From Hymenobacter roseosalivarius DSM 11622 (lineage in GTDB: Bacteria > Bacteroidota > Bacteroidia > Cytophagales > Hymenobacteraceae), in the NCBI RefSeq assembly GCF_900176135.1, contig NZ_FWWW01000070.1, positions 62,058 to 126,057 of the forward strand: DNA of 64,000 nucleotides, written 5' to 3'. Both the position numbers and the translations under genes were made by a program. This document shows positions 20,336 through 28,494 of the stretch, piece by piece; position 1 is the stretch's first letter; each line of letters starts with the position of its first letter. The notes below the pieces were generated by a model. That model was not told where the DNA came from. It worked only from the letters and a program-made list of their open reading frames with translations, and ran no database searches.

Positions 20336-20442
20336 TTATATCTCCCGCCGGCAACTGACCGGGCGGGCAGGAATTGGCACCTTTCACATGATGAAGGTTG
20401 CCAGCGGGTCAGGGAGCCTATTCTCTCGCCGCTTCTGTATAA
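20336..20442 (-). ncRNA. SAM-I (S-box) riboswitch
   Basis: On the minus strand the RNA reads ...TTATACAGAAGCGGCGAGAG..., then CTGACCCGCTGGCAACC, a variable stem-loop, GGTGCCAATTCC, then TGCCCGCCC...GGCGGGAGATATAA. The paired signature GGCAACC (near 20397-20403) and GGTGCCAATTCC (20370-20381), the AGAG-purine internal loop and closure of TTATA (20438-20442) with TATAA (20336-20340) as P1 are those of the SAM-I class. Binding of S-adenosylmethionine should shut off the operon that follows (Cys-leader ORF, peroxiredoxin, metY, metX, hom). No T-tailed terminator lies directly 3', so control of translation or of the leader ORF is as likely as transcription termination. Confidence 0.85.
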
Positions 20443-20492
20443 ATCTGAAATAACTATCTCGTCGTTAACGAGAAGTACCGGGTAGGTAGCCG

Positions 20493-20523
20493 CAAATGTA
20501 CGAATCGAATGGAGAACGCCAAA
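20493..20523 (-). promoter_or_regulatory. Promoter of the met operon
   Basis: On the minus strand TTTG (20520-20523) is followed after 19 bases by TACATTTG (20493-20500). This is a full match to the Bacteroidota -33 TTTG / -7 TAnnTTTG promoter with correct spacing. The predicted transcript starts near 20486, about 45 bases before P1 of the SAM riboswitch. Confidence 0.75.
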
Positions 20524-20569
20524 TTCGTCAAAAAGTTTTTTGTTTCGTGCAGCTCAGCCAGTGAGGTGC

Positions 20570-20606
20570 AAAAAAGCCCCCTAGCAATTCGCCAGGGGGC
20601 TTTTTT
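20570..20606. terminator. Bidirectional terminator after the LysM gene
   Basis: AAAAAAGCCCCCT (20570-20582) pairs perfectly with AGGGGGCTTTTTT (20594-20606). It lies 27 bases past the end of the minus-strand LysM gene and insulates it from the met promoter. Confidence 0.88.
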
Positions 20607-20632
20607 GTGATAAAATTCATCGTGAATTTTAG

Positions 20633-20935
20633 TTAGGCCTGAGGTAGAGTTAATACCTGGCCCACCTCAATATGGTCGGGATTGGAGCCGATTGTTGCCT
20701 TATTCGCATCATAAATCTGATGCCATTTGGCGGCATCACCGTAGTGGCTTTTCGCGATTTTGGAGAGCGAATCACCACTAACTACCGTGTATTGTGTGCC
20801 TTGAGCAGCAGCGGGCTTGGCAGCAGCCTGATTAGCGTTGCCGAAAAAATCGGTATTGGCGTTCTGGTTGGGTGTGGCGGCCGGTTGAACGGGCTTTTCT
20901 TCGCCTTTATTGCTTAGGAAATCGAACAGTCCCAT
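20633..20935 (-). CDS. Small LysM-domain protein (YgaU/Kbp-like)
   Basis: 100 residues without a signal peptide: a short N-terminus (G-L-F-D-F-L-S-N-K-G-E-E-K), an Asn/Ala/Pro-rich linker (about 15-45), and one C-terminal LysM domain (about 47-98: Y-T-V-V-S-G-D-S-L-S-K-I-A-K-S-H-Y-G, ending I-E-V-G-Q-V-L-T-L-P). LysM binds GlcNAc-containing polymers. The cytoplasmic layout resembles the tail of the potassium-binding protein Kbp (YgaU), but the BON domain of that family is absent. It is a single-gene unit. Confidence 0.85.
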   Translation of the reverse strand: MGLFDFLSNKGEEKPVQPAATPNQNANTDFFGNANQAAAKPAAAQGTQYTVVSGDSLSKIAKSHYGDAAKWHQIYDANKATIGSNPDHIEVGQVLTLPQA

Positions 20936-21159
20936 AGTCGTGGTTGATTAAGAGGAGGAAACAGCGCATGTGCCTGACGGCCATGCTGTCAAGTCATCTT
21001 ACGCCCAATGCTTGAATAAGTTGCGGTCTTCAAAATGCCCCCAGGGGATGTTAACTCTTTCCAATAAGGCGCGTAAGAAGCCCAACACTGCTCTGTTAGA
21101 ATGTATCATTCTGGCTGAAGCGGCGCCTTTCCATCTTTAAACCCTAAGGACTACTTTCC

Positions 21160-21573
21160 ATGAGAACTATTGCACTTCCTTTCCGCTACCTGGCCAGCCT
21201 GATGATGCTGTTGTCGCTATTTACGGCAGCCTGTAGCCAGAAAGACAAAGTTGGCGAAACCAACATGCTCTACGGTACCGAGAGCAAAGTATGGAAAACG
21301 GACAAAGAAACTGCTGCCAGCGGCGACAAGGTAGCCCAAACGGATGCTGATAAAGATACCGAACTGCGGTTCTATGCCAATGGTAACTTCAACATGACGT
21401 CGCCCCAGCAATCGATGCAGGGCAAGTACACTTTCGATCAGCCCGGCAAGAAAATTACGCTCACTCCCGACGGTGGCACTACGTCCATGAGCTTTGATGT
21501 CGTAAACCTGACGGACGATAAAATCACGTTGCGCGGCGTAAACGGCGAGCAGATGATGCTGGAATCTGACTAA
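21160..21573 (+). CDS. Lipocalin-like small lipoprotein
   Basis: 137 residues with a lipoprotein signal (L-M-M-L-L-S-L-F-T-A-A-C, lipidated Cys near 25). The mature part has a K-V-W-K-T-D-K-E start and then beta strands (T-E-L-R-F-Y-A-N-G-N-F-N-M-T-S-P, M-Q-G-K-Y-T-F-D-Q-P-G-K-K-I-T-L-T-P-D-G-G). This is the pattern of the small lipocalin-like/DUF-type lipoproteins common in Bacteroidota, where a W-K motif is followed by 'F-x-x-x-G-x-W-x-F-x-x-D' strands. No ligand can be assigned. A strong terminator follows 18 bases after the stop, shared with the convergent gene downstream. Confidence 0.75.
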   Translation: MRTIALPFRYLASLMMLLSLFTAACSQKDKVGETNMLYGTESKVWKTDKETAASGDKVAQTDADKDTELRFYANGNFNMTSPQQSMQGKYTFDQPGKKITLTPDGGTTSMSFDVVNLTDDKITLRGVNGEQMMLESD

Positions 21574-21591
21574 CGAAGCTTTATTTTACTT

Positions 21592-21628
21592 AAAAAAAGC
21601 CCCCCAGCGCAATGTTGGGGGCTTTTTT
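21592..21628. terminator. Bidirectional terminator
   Basis: AAAAAAAGCCCCCCA / TTGGGGGCTTTTTT hairpin with a short loop, between the convergent lipoprotein gene (+) and the UPF0104 gene (-), which ends at 21634. Confidence 0.9.
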
Positions 21629-21633
21629 ATGCT

Positions 21634-22713
21634 TTATGAATTCATAACTTCCTTCACCCGGTTCCGACCAAATACCCGTGCTATCCAGCGCGGCAAAAAA
21701 ATGGCCCCCAGTACCAGATACAAGTAATAAGTAACGATGCGATACAGCAGGACCACAAAGTTGGTCATGGTGGGCGTGCCGATAAATTTGCCAAAAAACG
21801 TGGGAAATGCGCCCTCAGCAATGCCCGCGCCACCGGGTGTGATAGCGACCAAGAGTACCACCTTATAGATCAGATTTCGGCTGAAAATCAGCCCGAACTC
21901 GCCCCAGCTCATGTCTACGAAGGCGGCGATAATGCAACCGATGACCAGGTAGCGCGCCGTCCAGACAAAGGCCGTGGATAAAGAGGCCTCCACCCAATAC
22001 CGGGCCGCGTTGCCCCGAAGCTGGGCCGACGCCCACACCATTTCGTTGCCGTGCTGATAGGCTTTGGAACGCCAGCGCCGCATTCCTTTGAAGGAAAACA
22101 GCCGCACCAGCAGCCGCTTCACCGACTGCGGATTGATAAAGAGTGCATACAGCATCAGGGCCGAATACAGGGTTACCATCAGGTAGCTCAGCACGAAGGC
22201 CACCTGCAAAGTCGTGACGAAGCCGCCTTGCAGGGCCTCGTGCGGGTACAGCGCGTCGCCCGCCAGCCATACTACCAGCGGCACCGTCACTACATAGTAC
22301 ACGTTGTCGAGCAGGGCCGTTACCATTACATAGGCCAGCGATTTGCCCAGAGAGATTCCTTCTTTATTAAGCAGGAAAGGCGCTACCGAGGTGCCGCCCA
22401 CCGCCGATGGAAGGACGCAGGAGGCAAATTCCCAGATCATAATTACGTCCAGGCTTTGGCGCCAGCTCAGTACTTTTTCCGATATATGCCGAATGCGGTA
22501 GATATAGCCCCAGTCGCGGGCCACCAGCACCGCCACCATAATAAGGAGCCAGTGCAACTTGGCATTAGCCAAAGGAGCCAAATCGCCCGGCTGGTAGCTG
22601 CGCCAGAACATAAACCCCACCACGCTCAGGCCGATAAGAACCGGCAGAACGATGCGGGAAGGTTTTAGCTTATCAAGAAGTTGCTTTTCCTGACTATCCT
22701 GGGTGAGCGGCAT
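21634..22713 (-). CDS. UPF0104/YbhN-family membrane protein (lysylphosphatidylglycerol synthase TM region-like)
   Basis: 359 residues with about eight membrane helices (first at about 20-35, V-L-P-V-L-I-G-L-S-V-V-G-F-M-F). Segments such as W-E-F-A-S-C-V-L-P-S-A-V-G-G-T-S-V-A-P-F and T-P-G-G-A-G-I-A-E-G-A-F-P match the YbhN/AglD/LPG-synthase membrane domain (the P-x-x-x-G-G and P-G-G-x-G motifs). The cytosolic aminoacyl-transferase domain of true MprF is missing, so this is the flippase-like membrane part only. A lipid- or isoprenoid-handling role is inferred. Whether its head-to-head neighbour dxs (isoprenoid precursor synthesis) is functionally linked is only a suggestion. Confidence 0.85.
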   Translation of the reverse strand: MPLTQDSQEKQLLDKLKPSRIVLPVLIGLSVVGFMFWRSYQPGDLAPLANAKLHWLLIMVAVLVARDWGYIYRIRHISEKVLSWRQSLDVIMIWEFASCVLPSAVGGTSVAPFLLNKEGISLGKSLAYVMVTALLDNVYYVVTVPLVVWLAGDALYPHEALQGGFVTTLQVAFVLSYLMVTLYSALMLYALFINPQSVKRLLVRLFSFKGMRRWRSKAYQHGNEMVWASAQLRGNAARYWVEASLSTAFVWTARYLVIGCIIAAFVDMSWGEFGLIFSRNLIYKVVLLVAITPGGAGIAEGAFPTFFGKFIGTPTMTNFVVLLYRIVTYYLYLVLGAIFLPRWIARVFGRNRVKEVMNS

Positions 22714-22879
22714 GATAAAAGATGGGTGGTGGGGTAAAAGTAGGCAATAATGAGAGCGGCCCCTACCAAATACGAGGTAAGTATTGCCTCGGACGAGGCT
22801 AACTCACCCCTATAGAATCAGTTGATAGAAAGCTAGGCGTTTGCAGCTTTCGTCAACAACCGGCCCTAACGAAAAGTCG

Positions 22880-22887
22880 TACCTTTG
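22880..22887 (+). promoter_or_regulatory. Candidate -7 element (TACCTTTG) of dxs
   Basis: TACCTTTG in the divergent gap between the UPF0104 gene and dxs, 93 bases before the dxs ATG. No -33 box at ideal spacing was seen. Confidence 0.45.
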
Positions 22888-22980
22888 TCTGGTAGCTTCG
22901 GCAGGAAAGTTGGACGGCTCCAACCTTTTAGATTCGTAGTAGGTTATTGTGCTATATTTTACTTTTTGCTTTTCTGAAAG

Positions 22981-24921
22981 ATGATTGTTGAACCCGGTGA
23001 ACTACTGGCGGCCATTGACTCGCCTGATGACCTCAAGAAGCTCAGCGAGGACCAACTAGTCCAGGTAAGCCAGGAGCTGCGCCAGTTCATTATTGATTCG
23101 GTTTCGATTTATGGGGGGCATTTTGGTGCTTCGCTGGGCGTAGTAGAGCTGACCGTAGCCCTGCACTACGTCTTCAATACTCCCTACGACCAATTGGTCT
23201 GGGATGTGGGCCATCAGGCTTACGGCCACAAAATCTTGACCGGCCGCCGCGGCCAGTTCCCGACCAACCGGCGCTACGGCGGCATGTCGGGCTTCCCTAA
23301 GCGCAACGAGAGCCCCTACGATGCCTTCGGCGTGGGCCACAGCAGCACCAGCATTGGAGCCGCGCTGGGCATGGCCGTAGCCTCGGAGTATAAGAACGAG
23401 CAGGACCGCCAGCACATCGCCGTCATCGGCGACGGGGCCATGACGGCTGGTATGGCTTTCGAGGCATTGAACCATGCGGGGGTAGCCAAGTCTAATCTGC
23501 TGGTTATCCTCAATGACAACTGCATGAGCATCGACCCCAACGTGGGCGCGCTTAAAGAATACCTCACCGACATTACCACTTCCCGCACTTACAACAAAGT
23601 GCGCGACGAGCTGTGGAATGTATTGGGCAAGCTCAGCAAGTTCGGTCCCAACCCCCAGCAGATTGCCCGTAAGGTAGAGCAGGCTATGAAGGCTACGCTG
23701 CTCAAGCAAAGCAACCTGTTTGAGGCTCTCAACTTCCGCTATTTCGGCCCCGTGGATGGCCACGACGTGCAGCATCTGACCACTATTCTGCGCGACCTGA
23801 AAAGTATTCCGGGGCCCAAAATTCTGCACTGCGTAACGGTGAAAGGCAAAGGCTACGCGCTGGCCGAAAAAGACCAGACGCTGTGGCACGCTCCGGGCCT
23901 GTTTGACAAAATCACGGGCGAGATTCACAAGAAAAGTTACGATAAGCCGCAGCCGCTTAAGTATCAGGATGTATTTGGTTACACCATTGTAGAGCTGGCT
24001 GAGCAGAACGCGAAGGTGATGGGCGTGACGCCCGCGATGCCCTCGGGCTGCTCCCTGAACATTATGATGAAGGCAATGCCCGACCGCGCTTTCGACGTGG
24101 GCATTGCTGAGCAGCACGCTGTTACTTTCTCCGCAGGCTTAGCTACGCAGGGCTTGGTGCCGTTCTGCAACATTTATTCCTCCTTCATGCAGCGTGCCTA
24201 CGACCAGGTAGTACACGATGTAGCTTTACAAAACCTGAACGTCGTGTTCTGCCTCGACCGGGCCGGGTTTGCCGGCGCCGACGGTCCCACTCACCACGGT
24301 TGCTACGACATCGCTTATATGCGCTGCGTGCCTAATATGGTGGTGTCGGCGCCCATGAACGAGCAGGAGTTGCGCAACCTCATGTACACGGCCCAGCAGC
24401 CGGATATGGGTCCGTTCAGCATCCGCTACCCTCGCGGCGAGGGCGTTATGCCCGAGTGGCGCACGCCGTTCAAGAAAATCACCGTTGGTACTGGCCGCGT
24501 AGTGCGCGAGGGGCAAGGCGTAGCTATTCTTAGCTTCGGTCACATCGGCAACTACGCCATGAAAGCCACTGTTGCCCTGGCTGCTGAAGGCATCTCCGCT
24601 GGCCACTACGATATGCGCTTTGCCAAACCTTTGGATGAAGAAATGCTCACCGATGTGCTTAGCCGTTACCAAGCTATTGTGACCGTGGAAGATGGCTGCC
24701 TGCAAGGTGGCTTCGGTGCCGCCGTGCTGGAGTTTATCGCCGACCATGGCTACTCAGTGCCCGTCAAGCGCCTCGGTATCCCTGACCGGGTAGTGGAGCA
24801 CGGCACCCAAGATGAACTGTACAAGGAATGCGGCTTCGATGCGGCCGGTATCGCGAGTGCGGTGCGGGAATTGAGTGGTAAAGTAGCAGCGAAAGCTACA
24901 TTTCAATCACTATCTGTATAG
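22981..24921 (+). CDS. dxs: 1-deoxy-D-xylulose-5-phosphate synthase
   Basis: 646 residues, normal for DXS. It is thiamine-diphosphate dependent and condenses pyruvate and glyceraldehyde-3-phosphate to DXP, the entry to the MEP isoprenoid pathway and also to thiamine and pyridoxal. Visible are D-V-G-H-Q-A-Y-G-H-K-I, H-S-S-T-S-I-G-A-A-L-G-M, the ThDP motif G-D-G-A-M-T-A-G-M-A-F-E-A-L-N-H...N-D-N, the proton-relay Glu in D-V-G-I-A-E-Q-H-A-V-T, and D-R-A-G-F-A-G-A-D-G-P-T-H-H-G. A 25-bp terminator hairpin follows the gene. Confidence 0.97.
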   Translation: MIVEPGELLAAIDSPDDLKKLSEDQLVQVSQELRQFIIDSVSIYGGHFGASLGVVELTVALHYVFNTPYDQLVWDVGHQAYGHKILTGRRGQFPTNRRYGGMSGFPKRNESPYDAFGVGHSSTSIGAALGMAVASEYKNEQDRQHIAVIGDGAMTAGMAFEALNHAGVAKSNLLVILNDNCMSIDPNVGALKEYLTDITTSRTYNKVRDELWNVLGKLSKFGPNPQQIARKVEQAMKATLLKQSNLFEALNFRYFGPVDGHDVQHLTTILRDLKSIPGPKILHCVTVKGKGYALAEKDQTLWHAPGLFDKITGEIHKKSYDKPQPLKYQDVFGYTIVELAEQNAKVMGVTPAMPSGCSLNIMMKAMPDRAFDVGIAEQHAVTFSAGLATQGLVPFCNIYSSFMQRAYDQVVHDVALQNLNVVFCLDRAGFAGADGPTHHGCYDIAYMRCVPNMVVSAPMNEQELRNLMYTAQQPDMGPFSIRYPRGEGVMPEWRTPFKKITVGTGRVVREGQGVAILSFGHIGNYAMKATVALAAEGISAGHYDMRFAKPLDEEMLTDVLSRYQAIVTVEDGCLQGGFGAAVLEFIADHGYSVPVKRLGIPDRVVEHGTQDELYKECGFDAAGIASAVRELSGKVAAKATFQSLSV

Positions 24922-24933
24922 TTCCTCCAAGTA

Positions 24934-24988
24934 GGCGCAAGCAAAGAGCCCCACCGGATTATATCCGGTGGGGCTCTTTGCTTGCGCC
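24934..24988. terminator. 25-bp perfect hairpin terminator after dxs
   Basis: GGCGCAAGCAAAGAGCCCCA... (24934-24958) pairs base for base with 24964-24988 across a 5-base loop (TTATA). The stem is unusually long and perfect and contains the TTTG/CAAA ends rather than a plain T-tail, so it may act in both directions or as a 3'-end stabiliser. Confidence 0.85.
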
Positions 24989-24989
24989 T

Positions 24990-25283
24990 GTAGTTAATGC
25001 CCTCCTGTAAAGTGATTGATTCAGATATAAGTACTGGTATAATTTAAGTTATGTATAGGGCTCATACTAGGATTAAATATAACTAATCTATGTTTTTAAT
25101 AAACGAAAGATTGTATTTTTATTTTTGATAAACTATGATTATAGAAGTATAAATATCTATTTAATGAATTAATTAAGATTAATTATTATAAAATAAGGTT
25201 TTATTAATTACCACGAATATTCTGGTTTCAGATTTGTATATTGTAAAAAATTGAGTTGCTATTACTACCGCACAACTGACAAT
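24990..25283 (+). promoter_or_regulatory. Very AT-rich leader/promoter region of the type IX-secreted protein gene
   Basis: Nearly 250 bases made almost entirely of A and T, unlike the GC-rich surroundings. It contains TATTTTTG at 25120-25127, which fits the -7 consensus, several ATTAATTAA-type stretches and no ORF. It may hold more than one promoter, be a binding site for a nucleoid or silencing protein, or mark the edge of acquired DNA. Confidence 0.5.
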
Positions 25284-27503
25284 ATGAAAAAACTGTACAA
25301 ATTTCTTTTGAGCTGTTTGGGTTTGCTCTTGCTCTCCTTTTCTGGATACGCGCAATGCAGTAATCAGATTACGACCAAGTATTACAACAACGGCCTATTA
25401 GTCACTGATAATACGAATAAGGGGCAGAGTGGCTATACCGGCACAGTATGTCCAACAGCAGGTGCTGCCTACACATTTAGTGCTAGTTCTACCTCAAACG
25501 CCCGTATGACGTGGTCCAGAGTAATTACTCGTGGTTCCACTCCTGACCTGGATGTCGTATCAAACATTGAGACAAGACTAGTACCCTCCCCTAACGAATT
25601 TGAGGTGGAGTTATCATTCACTACAACTACGACATTCCGGCTTGAATCAGATGCTGGTAAAGGTTCATACCCTGGAAACAATTGTAATAATACTACAATT
25701 AGCTATGTATATCTGACCCTTACTCCAGCTCTCGCCTTATCCTCTCCTAATTTTAGCGGGGTTTGCATTGGAAGCGACGTAACGTTGAACGCATCGGGCT
25801 CTACCACCGGAGTATATACTTGGACTGCTAATGGAGTCACGCTTAATAAGACAAGCAGCTCCATTACGGAAAAGCCTCTTGTTACTACCACTTATACCGT
25901 TACGACCAGTACCAACTGCGGCACCAGCTCTCAGCAGCTTACCATCCCCGTAAAGGACGTAACCATTTCGCCCAGCGCGCCTACCATTTGTAGTGGCCAG
26001 TCTACTACGCTCACGGCAAACTACAACGGCGATAATACTGGTATTTCCTATAACTGGACCGTAAAAGGTGGATCAACCTCGCTGCCTACAACTAAGTCAA
26101 TCACGGTAACTCCTACTGCGACCACTACTTACCAAGTGGTAGTAAATACTAATGATTGTGGCCAATTTACGAAAGAGGTAACGGTGACAATAGGCGCCCC
26201 TACCGTTGCTATTTCTCCTAGCGCGGCTACGATATGCTCTGGTGGCTCTAGTAGTTTGACAGCAGTATCAAACAACCCCAATGCTACATTTACTTGGTCG
26301 CCGAGCACCAGTCTCAGCAGCCCAACGGGTGCTACCGTCATAGCTAGCCCTACGACCACCACAACATATACGGTGACTGCTACTACACCTTGTGGCGTTG
26401 TAACCAGTCAGGTAGTAGTGACGGTTACATCGTCGGCAGAATATAAGGTAACGCCTAGCCCGGCTGTGATTTGCTCGGGATCTTCTATCACCCTGACCGC
26501 CAGCTCCAACATCACCGCAGCTAGCTACAGATGGTATAAGACGACAGATTTGGGTACCATTCTTTCAACAACGGCGAGCCTGACCGTAGCGCCAACGGCT
26601 AATACCACTTACAGAGTCATAACTACAACTTCCTGTAATACCAATACTACGGACGTTCCGGTAACGGTCAAGGCCAGCCCGTCGGTTACGGTTAGCCCAT
26701 ACAATATCAGCATAAGACCAAGGTCTTCCGTTACCTTAAAAGCTGATGACGGGACTACGGGTACTACAAACACCTATGCTTGGACAGCCAGTACGGAAAG
26801 TGCGACTAGCACCTTGTCAGAAACTACCCAGTCTATCACGGTTTCGCCTCGTACTGCTACTACGTATACAGTTACAGTTACCAATTCTGTGGGTTGCAGT
26901 GCTACTTCTCAGTCTGTTATAAATCCAAATATACCTCTCCCCGTAGAGCTTATTAGCTTTGTAGCAACCTGGACGAGTTCGGCTCCTAAACTGACTTGGG
27001 CCACAGCTTCGGAAAAAAATAATGCTTACTTCGATATCGAGCGTAGCGTGGACGGCAGTACTTTCCAAGTAGTAGGAAAGCGCCTAGGCGCAGGTACAAC
27101 GCTTTCACAAACCGAATATCAATTCTCTGACGAGAGTGTCTATGAAACTGCTGCTAGCACACTGTACTACCGCTTGCATCAGGTCGATATCACGGGTGAG
27201 AGCAATTACTCTCCGGTACGTAGTGTGCAGCCTAAGGCAGGAAAATATACCTTCCAAGCCGAAGTATTCCCTAATCCTTATGAGGATAAAGTAACGGTAC
27301 AGTATCGTTCGTTTGGAGCTGGTACTACCACGCTCACTATTCATGATGTGCTGGGCCATACCCTGCTCACGAAAACGGTAGCCGCCACGGCTGGCGCCCA
27401 GGAGATCGAGCTTCCCGAAGCTGCTTCTTTGTCCGCTGGTGTTTATTACCTGACTATCCGCCAAGGTGGTCAGCAGCAGGTAATGAAGCTCAGCCACCGC
27501 TAG
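25284..27503 (+). CDS. Type IX-secreted multi-Ig/PKD-like surface protein
   Basis: 739 residues from ATG 25284, opening into a signal peptide (K-K-L-Y-K-F-L-L-S-C-L-G-L-L-L-L..., cleavage near G-Y-A-Q). The middle is Ser/Thr-rich with about five repeated Ig/PKD-like units, each carrying an I-C-S-G-x-S-x-x-L-T-A core and ending T-T-Y-x-V-x-x-x-T. About residues 560-640 hold P-L-P-V-E-L-I-S-F-V-A-T-W-T and L-T-W-A-T-A-S-E-K-N-N, typical of the module preceding sorting tails. The C-terminus (V-F-P-N-P-Y-E-D-K-V-T-V-Q-Y then G-V-Y-Y-L-T-I-R-Q-G-G) is a type A T9SS sorting domain, so the protein is exported across the outer membrane and probably anchored. It is likely an adhesin or structural surface protein. 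The 5' half is more AT-rich than neighbouring genes. Confidence 0.85.
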   Translation: MKKLYKFLLSCLGLLLLSFSGYAQCSNQITTKYYNNGLLVTDNTNKGQSGYTGTVCPTAGAAYTFSASSTSNARMTWSRVITRGSTPDLDVVSNIETRLVPSPNEFEVELSFTTTTTFRLESDAGKGSYPGNNCNNTTISYVYLTLTPALALSSPNFSGVCIGSDVTLNASGSTTGVYTWTANGVTLNKTSSSITEKPLVTTTYTVTTSTNCGTSSQQLTIPVKDVTISPSAPTICSGQSTTLTANYNGDNTGISYNWTVKGGSTSLPTTKSITVTPTATTTYQVVVNTNDCGQFTKEVTVTIGAPTVAISPSAATICSGGSSSLTAVSNNPNATFTWSPSTSLSSPTGATVIASPTTTTTYTVTATTPCGVVTSQVVVTVTSSAEYKVTPSPAVICSGSSITLTASSNITAASYRWYKTTDLGTILSTTASLTVAPTANTTYRVITTTSCNTNTTDVPVTVKASPSVTVSPYNISIRPRSSVTLKADDGTTGTTNTYAWTASTESATSTLSETTQSITVSPRTATTYTVTVTNSVGCSATSQSVINPNIPLPVELISFVATWTSSAPKLTWATASEKNNAYFDIERSVDGSTFQVVGKRLGAGTTLSQTEYQFSDESVYETAASTLYYRLHQVDITGESNYSPVRSVQPKAGKYTFQAEVFPNPYEDKVTVQYRSFGAGTTTLTIHDVLGHTLLTKTVAATAGAQEIELPEAASLSAGVYYLTIRQGGQQQVMKLSHR

Positions 27504-27527
27504 AATTAAGTAGCATAAGCGCCAACA

Positions 27528-27562
27528 GAAAGGCCAGGACCGTATATGGTTCTGGCCTTTTC
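27528..27562 (+). terminator. Intrinsic terminator after the T9SS protein gene
   Basis: AAAGGCCAGGACC pairs with GGTTCTGGCCTTTT (one G-T pair) around a 6-base loop, followed by a T-run, 25 bases past the stop codon. Confidence 0.85.
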
Positions 27563-27643
27563 GTTGCCAGTTACTTAGAGTCATCACCTCACCATCGTAG
27601 TGCAGATTCATACTCTTCTCACGCACTCACAGTACCCGTACCT

Positions 27644-28420
27644 ATGCCCAATACGCAACCCGCCCTCCTCTTCCTGCACGGCTTCGCCGAAAGCCGCGAC
27701 ATCTGGACCGAGTTCATCCAAAATTGCCCCCCAGACTACTACATCCTTACGCCCGGCTTCCCCGGCTACGGCGCTGCTGATGCTGATGCGCCGCCCGTTG
27801 CCGACTATTCCATGGAGGCGCTGGCCGAATTTGTGAAGCATGAGCTGGATGAGGCCGGCGTACAGCAGGCCATCTTTATCGGGCACTCCATGGGCGGCTA
27901 CGTGGCGCTGGCGTTTGCCGAAAAATACCCGGCGCGGGTCGCGGGCTTGTGCCTGTTTCACTCCTCGGCCCAAGCCGATACCGACGAGAAAAAGGCTAAT
28001 CGTGGCAAGAATATCAGCTTCGTGGAGAGCCACGGCGTCGTGAAGTTTATGGAAACCTTCATCCGGCCGCTTTTCGCCGATGCCAACGAGGAAACCATGC
28101 TGCCCTATCGGCGGCAGTTAGAGGAAATCGGGGCGGCCACACCCCCAGCCAGCGTCGTCGGTGGCCTGCAAGCCATGCGCGACCGGCCCGACCGCACGGC
28201 GGTGCTGCGCAAAGCCACGTTTCCAGTGCTCTTCATTGTGGGCAAGGAAGATGCCGCTGTGCCCTTAGCGGCGGCCTTGGAGCAGGTAGCACTGCCGCCC
28301 ATCAGTACGGCCCTCTTTCTGGAGCGCGTGGGCCACGTCGGATTCTTCGAGCGCCCCGAGGCCACGCGCCGGGCGGTGCTGGACTTCGTGGGGGGCATTT
28401 TTGGGGAACAGGCGAAGTAG
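27644..28420 (+). CDS. Alpha/beta-fold hydrolase
   Basis: 258 residues with no signal peptide. The order is P-A-L-L-F-L-H-G-F-A-E-S (oxyanion strand), the nucleophile elbow G-H-S-M-G-G-Y-V-A-L-A-F near residue 90, an Asp context V-L-F-I-V-G-K-E-D-A-A-V-P near 205 and the catalytic His in V-G-H-V-G-F-F-E near 235. This is a complete Ser-Asp-His triad in the position used by esterases, lipases and haloperoxidase-like hydrolases. The cap domain (about 115-180) is helical. The substrate is not predictable. It is a stand-alone gene closed by a bidirectional hairpin. Confidence 0.9.
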   Translation: MPNTQPALLFLHGFAESRDIWTEFIQNCPPDYYILTPGFPGYGAADADAPPVADYSMEALAEFVKHELDEAGVQQAIFIGHSMGGYVALAFAEKYPARVAGLCLFHSSAQADTDEKKANRGKNISFVESHGVVKFMETFIRPLFADANEETMLPYRRQLEEIGAATPPASVVGGLQAMRDRPDRTAVLRKATFPVLFIVGKEDAAVPLAAALEQVALPPISTALFLERVGHVGFFERPEATRRAVLDFVGGIFGEQAK

Positions 28421-28440
28421 CCGAGCTTATTTAGAAAGGA

Positions 28441-28472
28441 AAACGGCCGCTTCTTGCTTGAAGCGGCCGTTT
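28441..28472. terminator. Bidirectional terminator
   Basis: Perfect stem AAACGGCCGCTT (28441-28452) / AAGCGGCCGTTT (28461-28472) between convergent genes. Confidence 0.8.
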
Positions 28473-28494
28473 GGTGTAGGCTAGCTGCTGCTAG

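Noticed and set aside
23056-24117. 353-codon minus-strand ORF inside dxs
   Set aside because: Shadow of the strongly coding dxs frame; composition follows from the complement of dxs codons.
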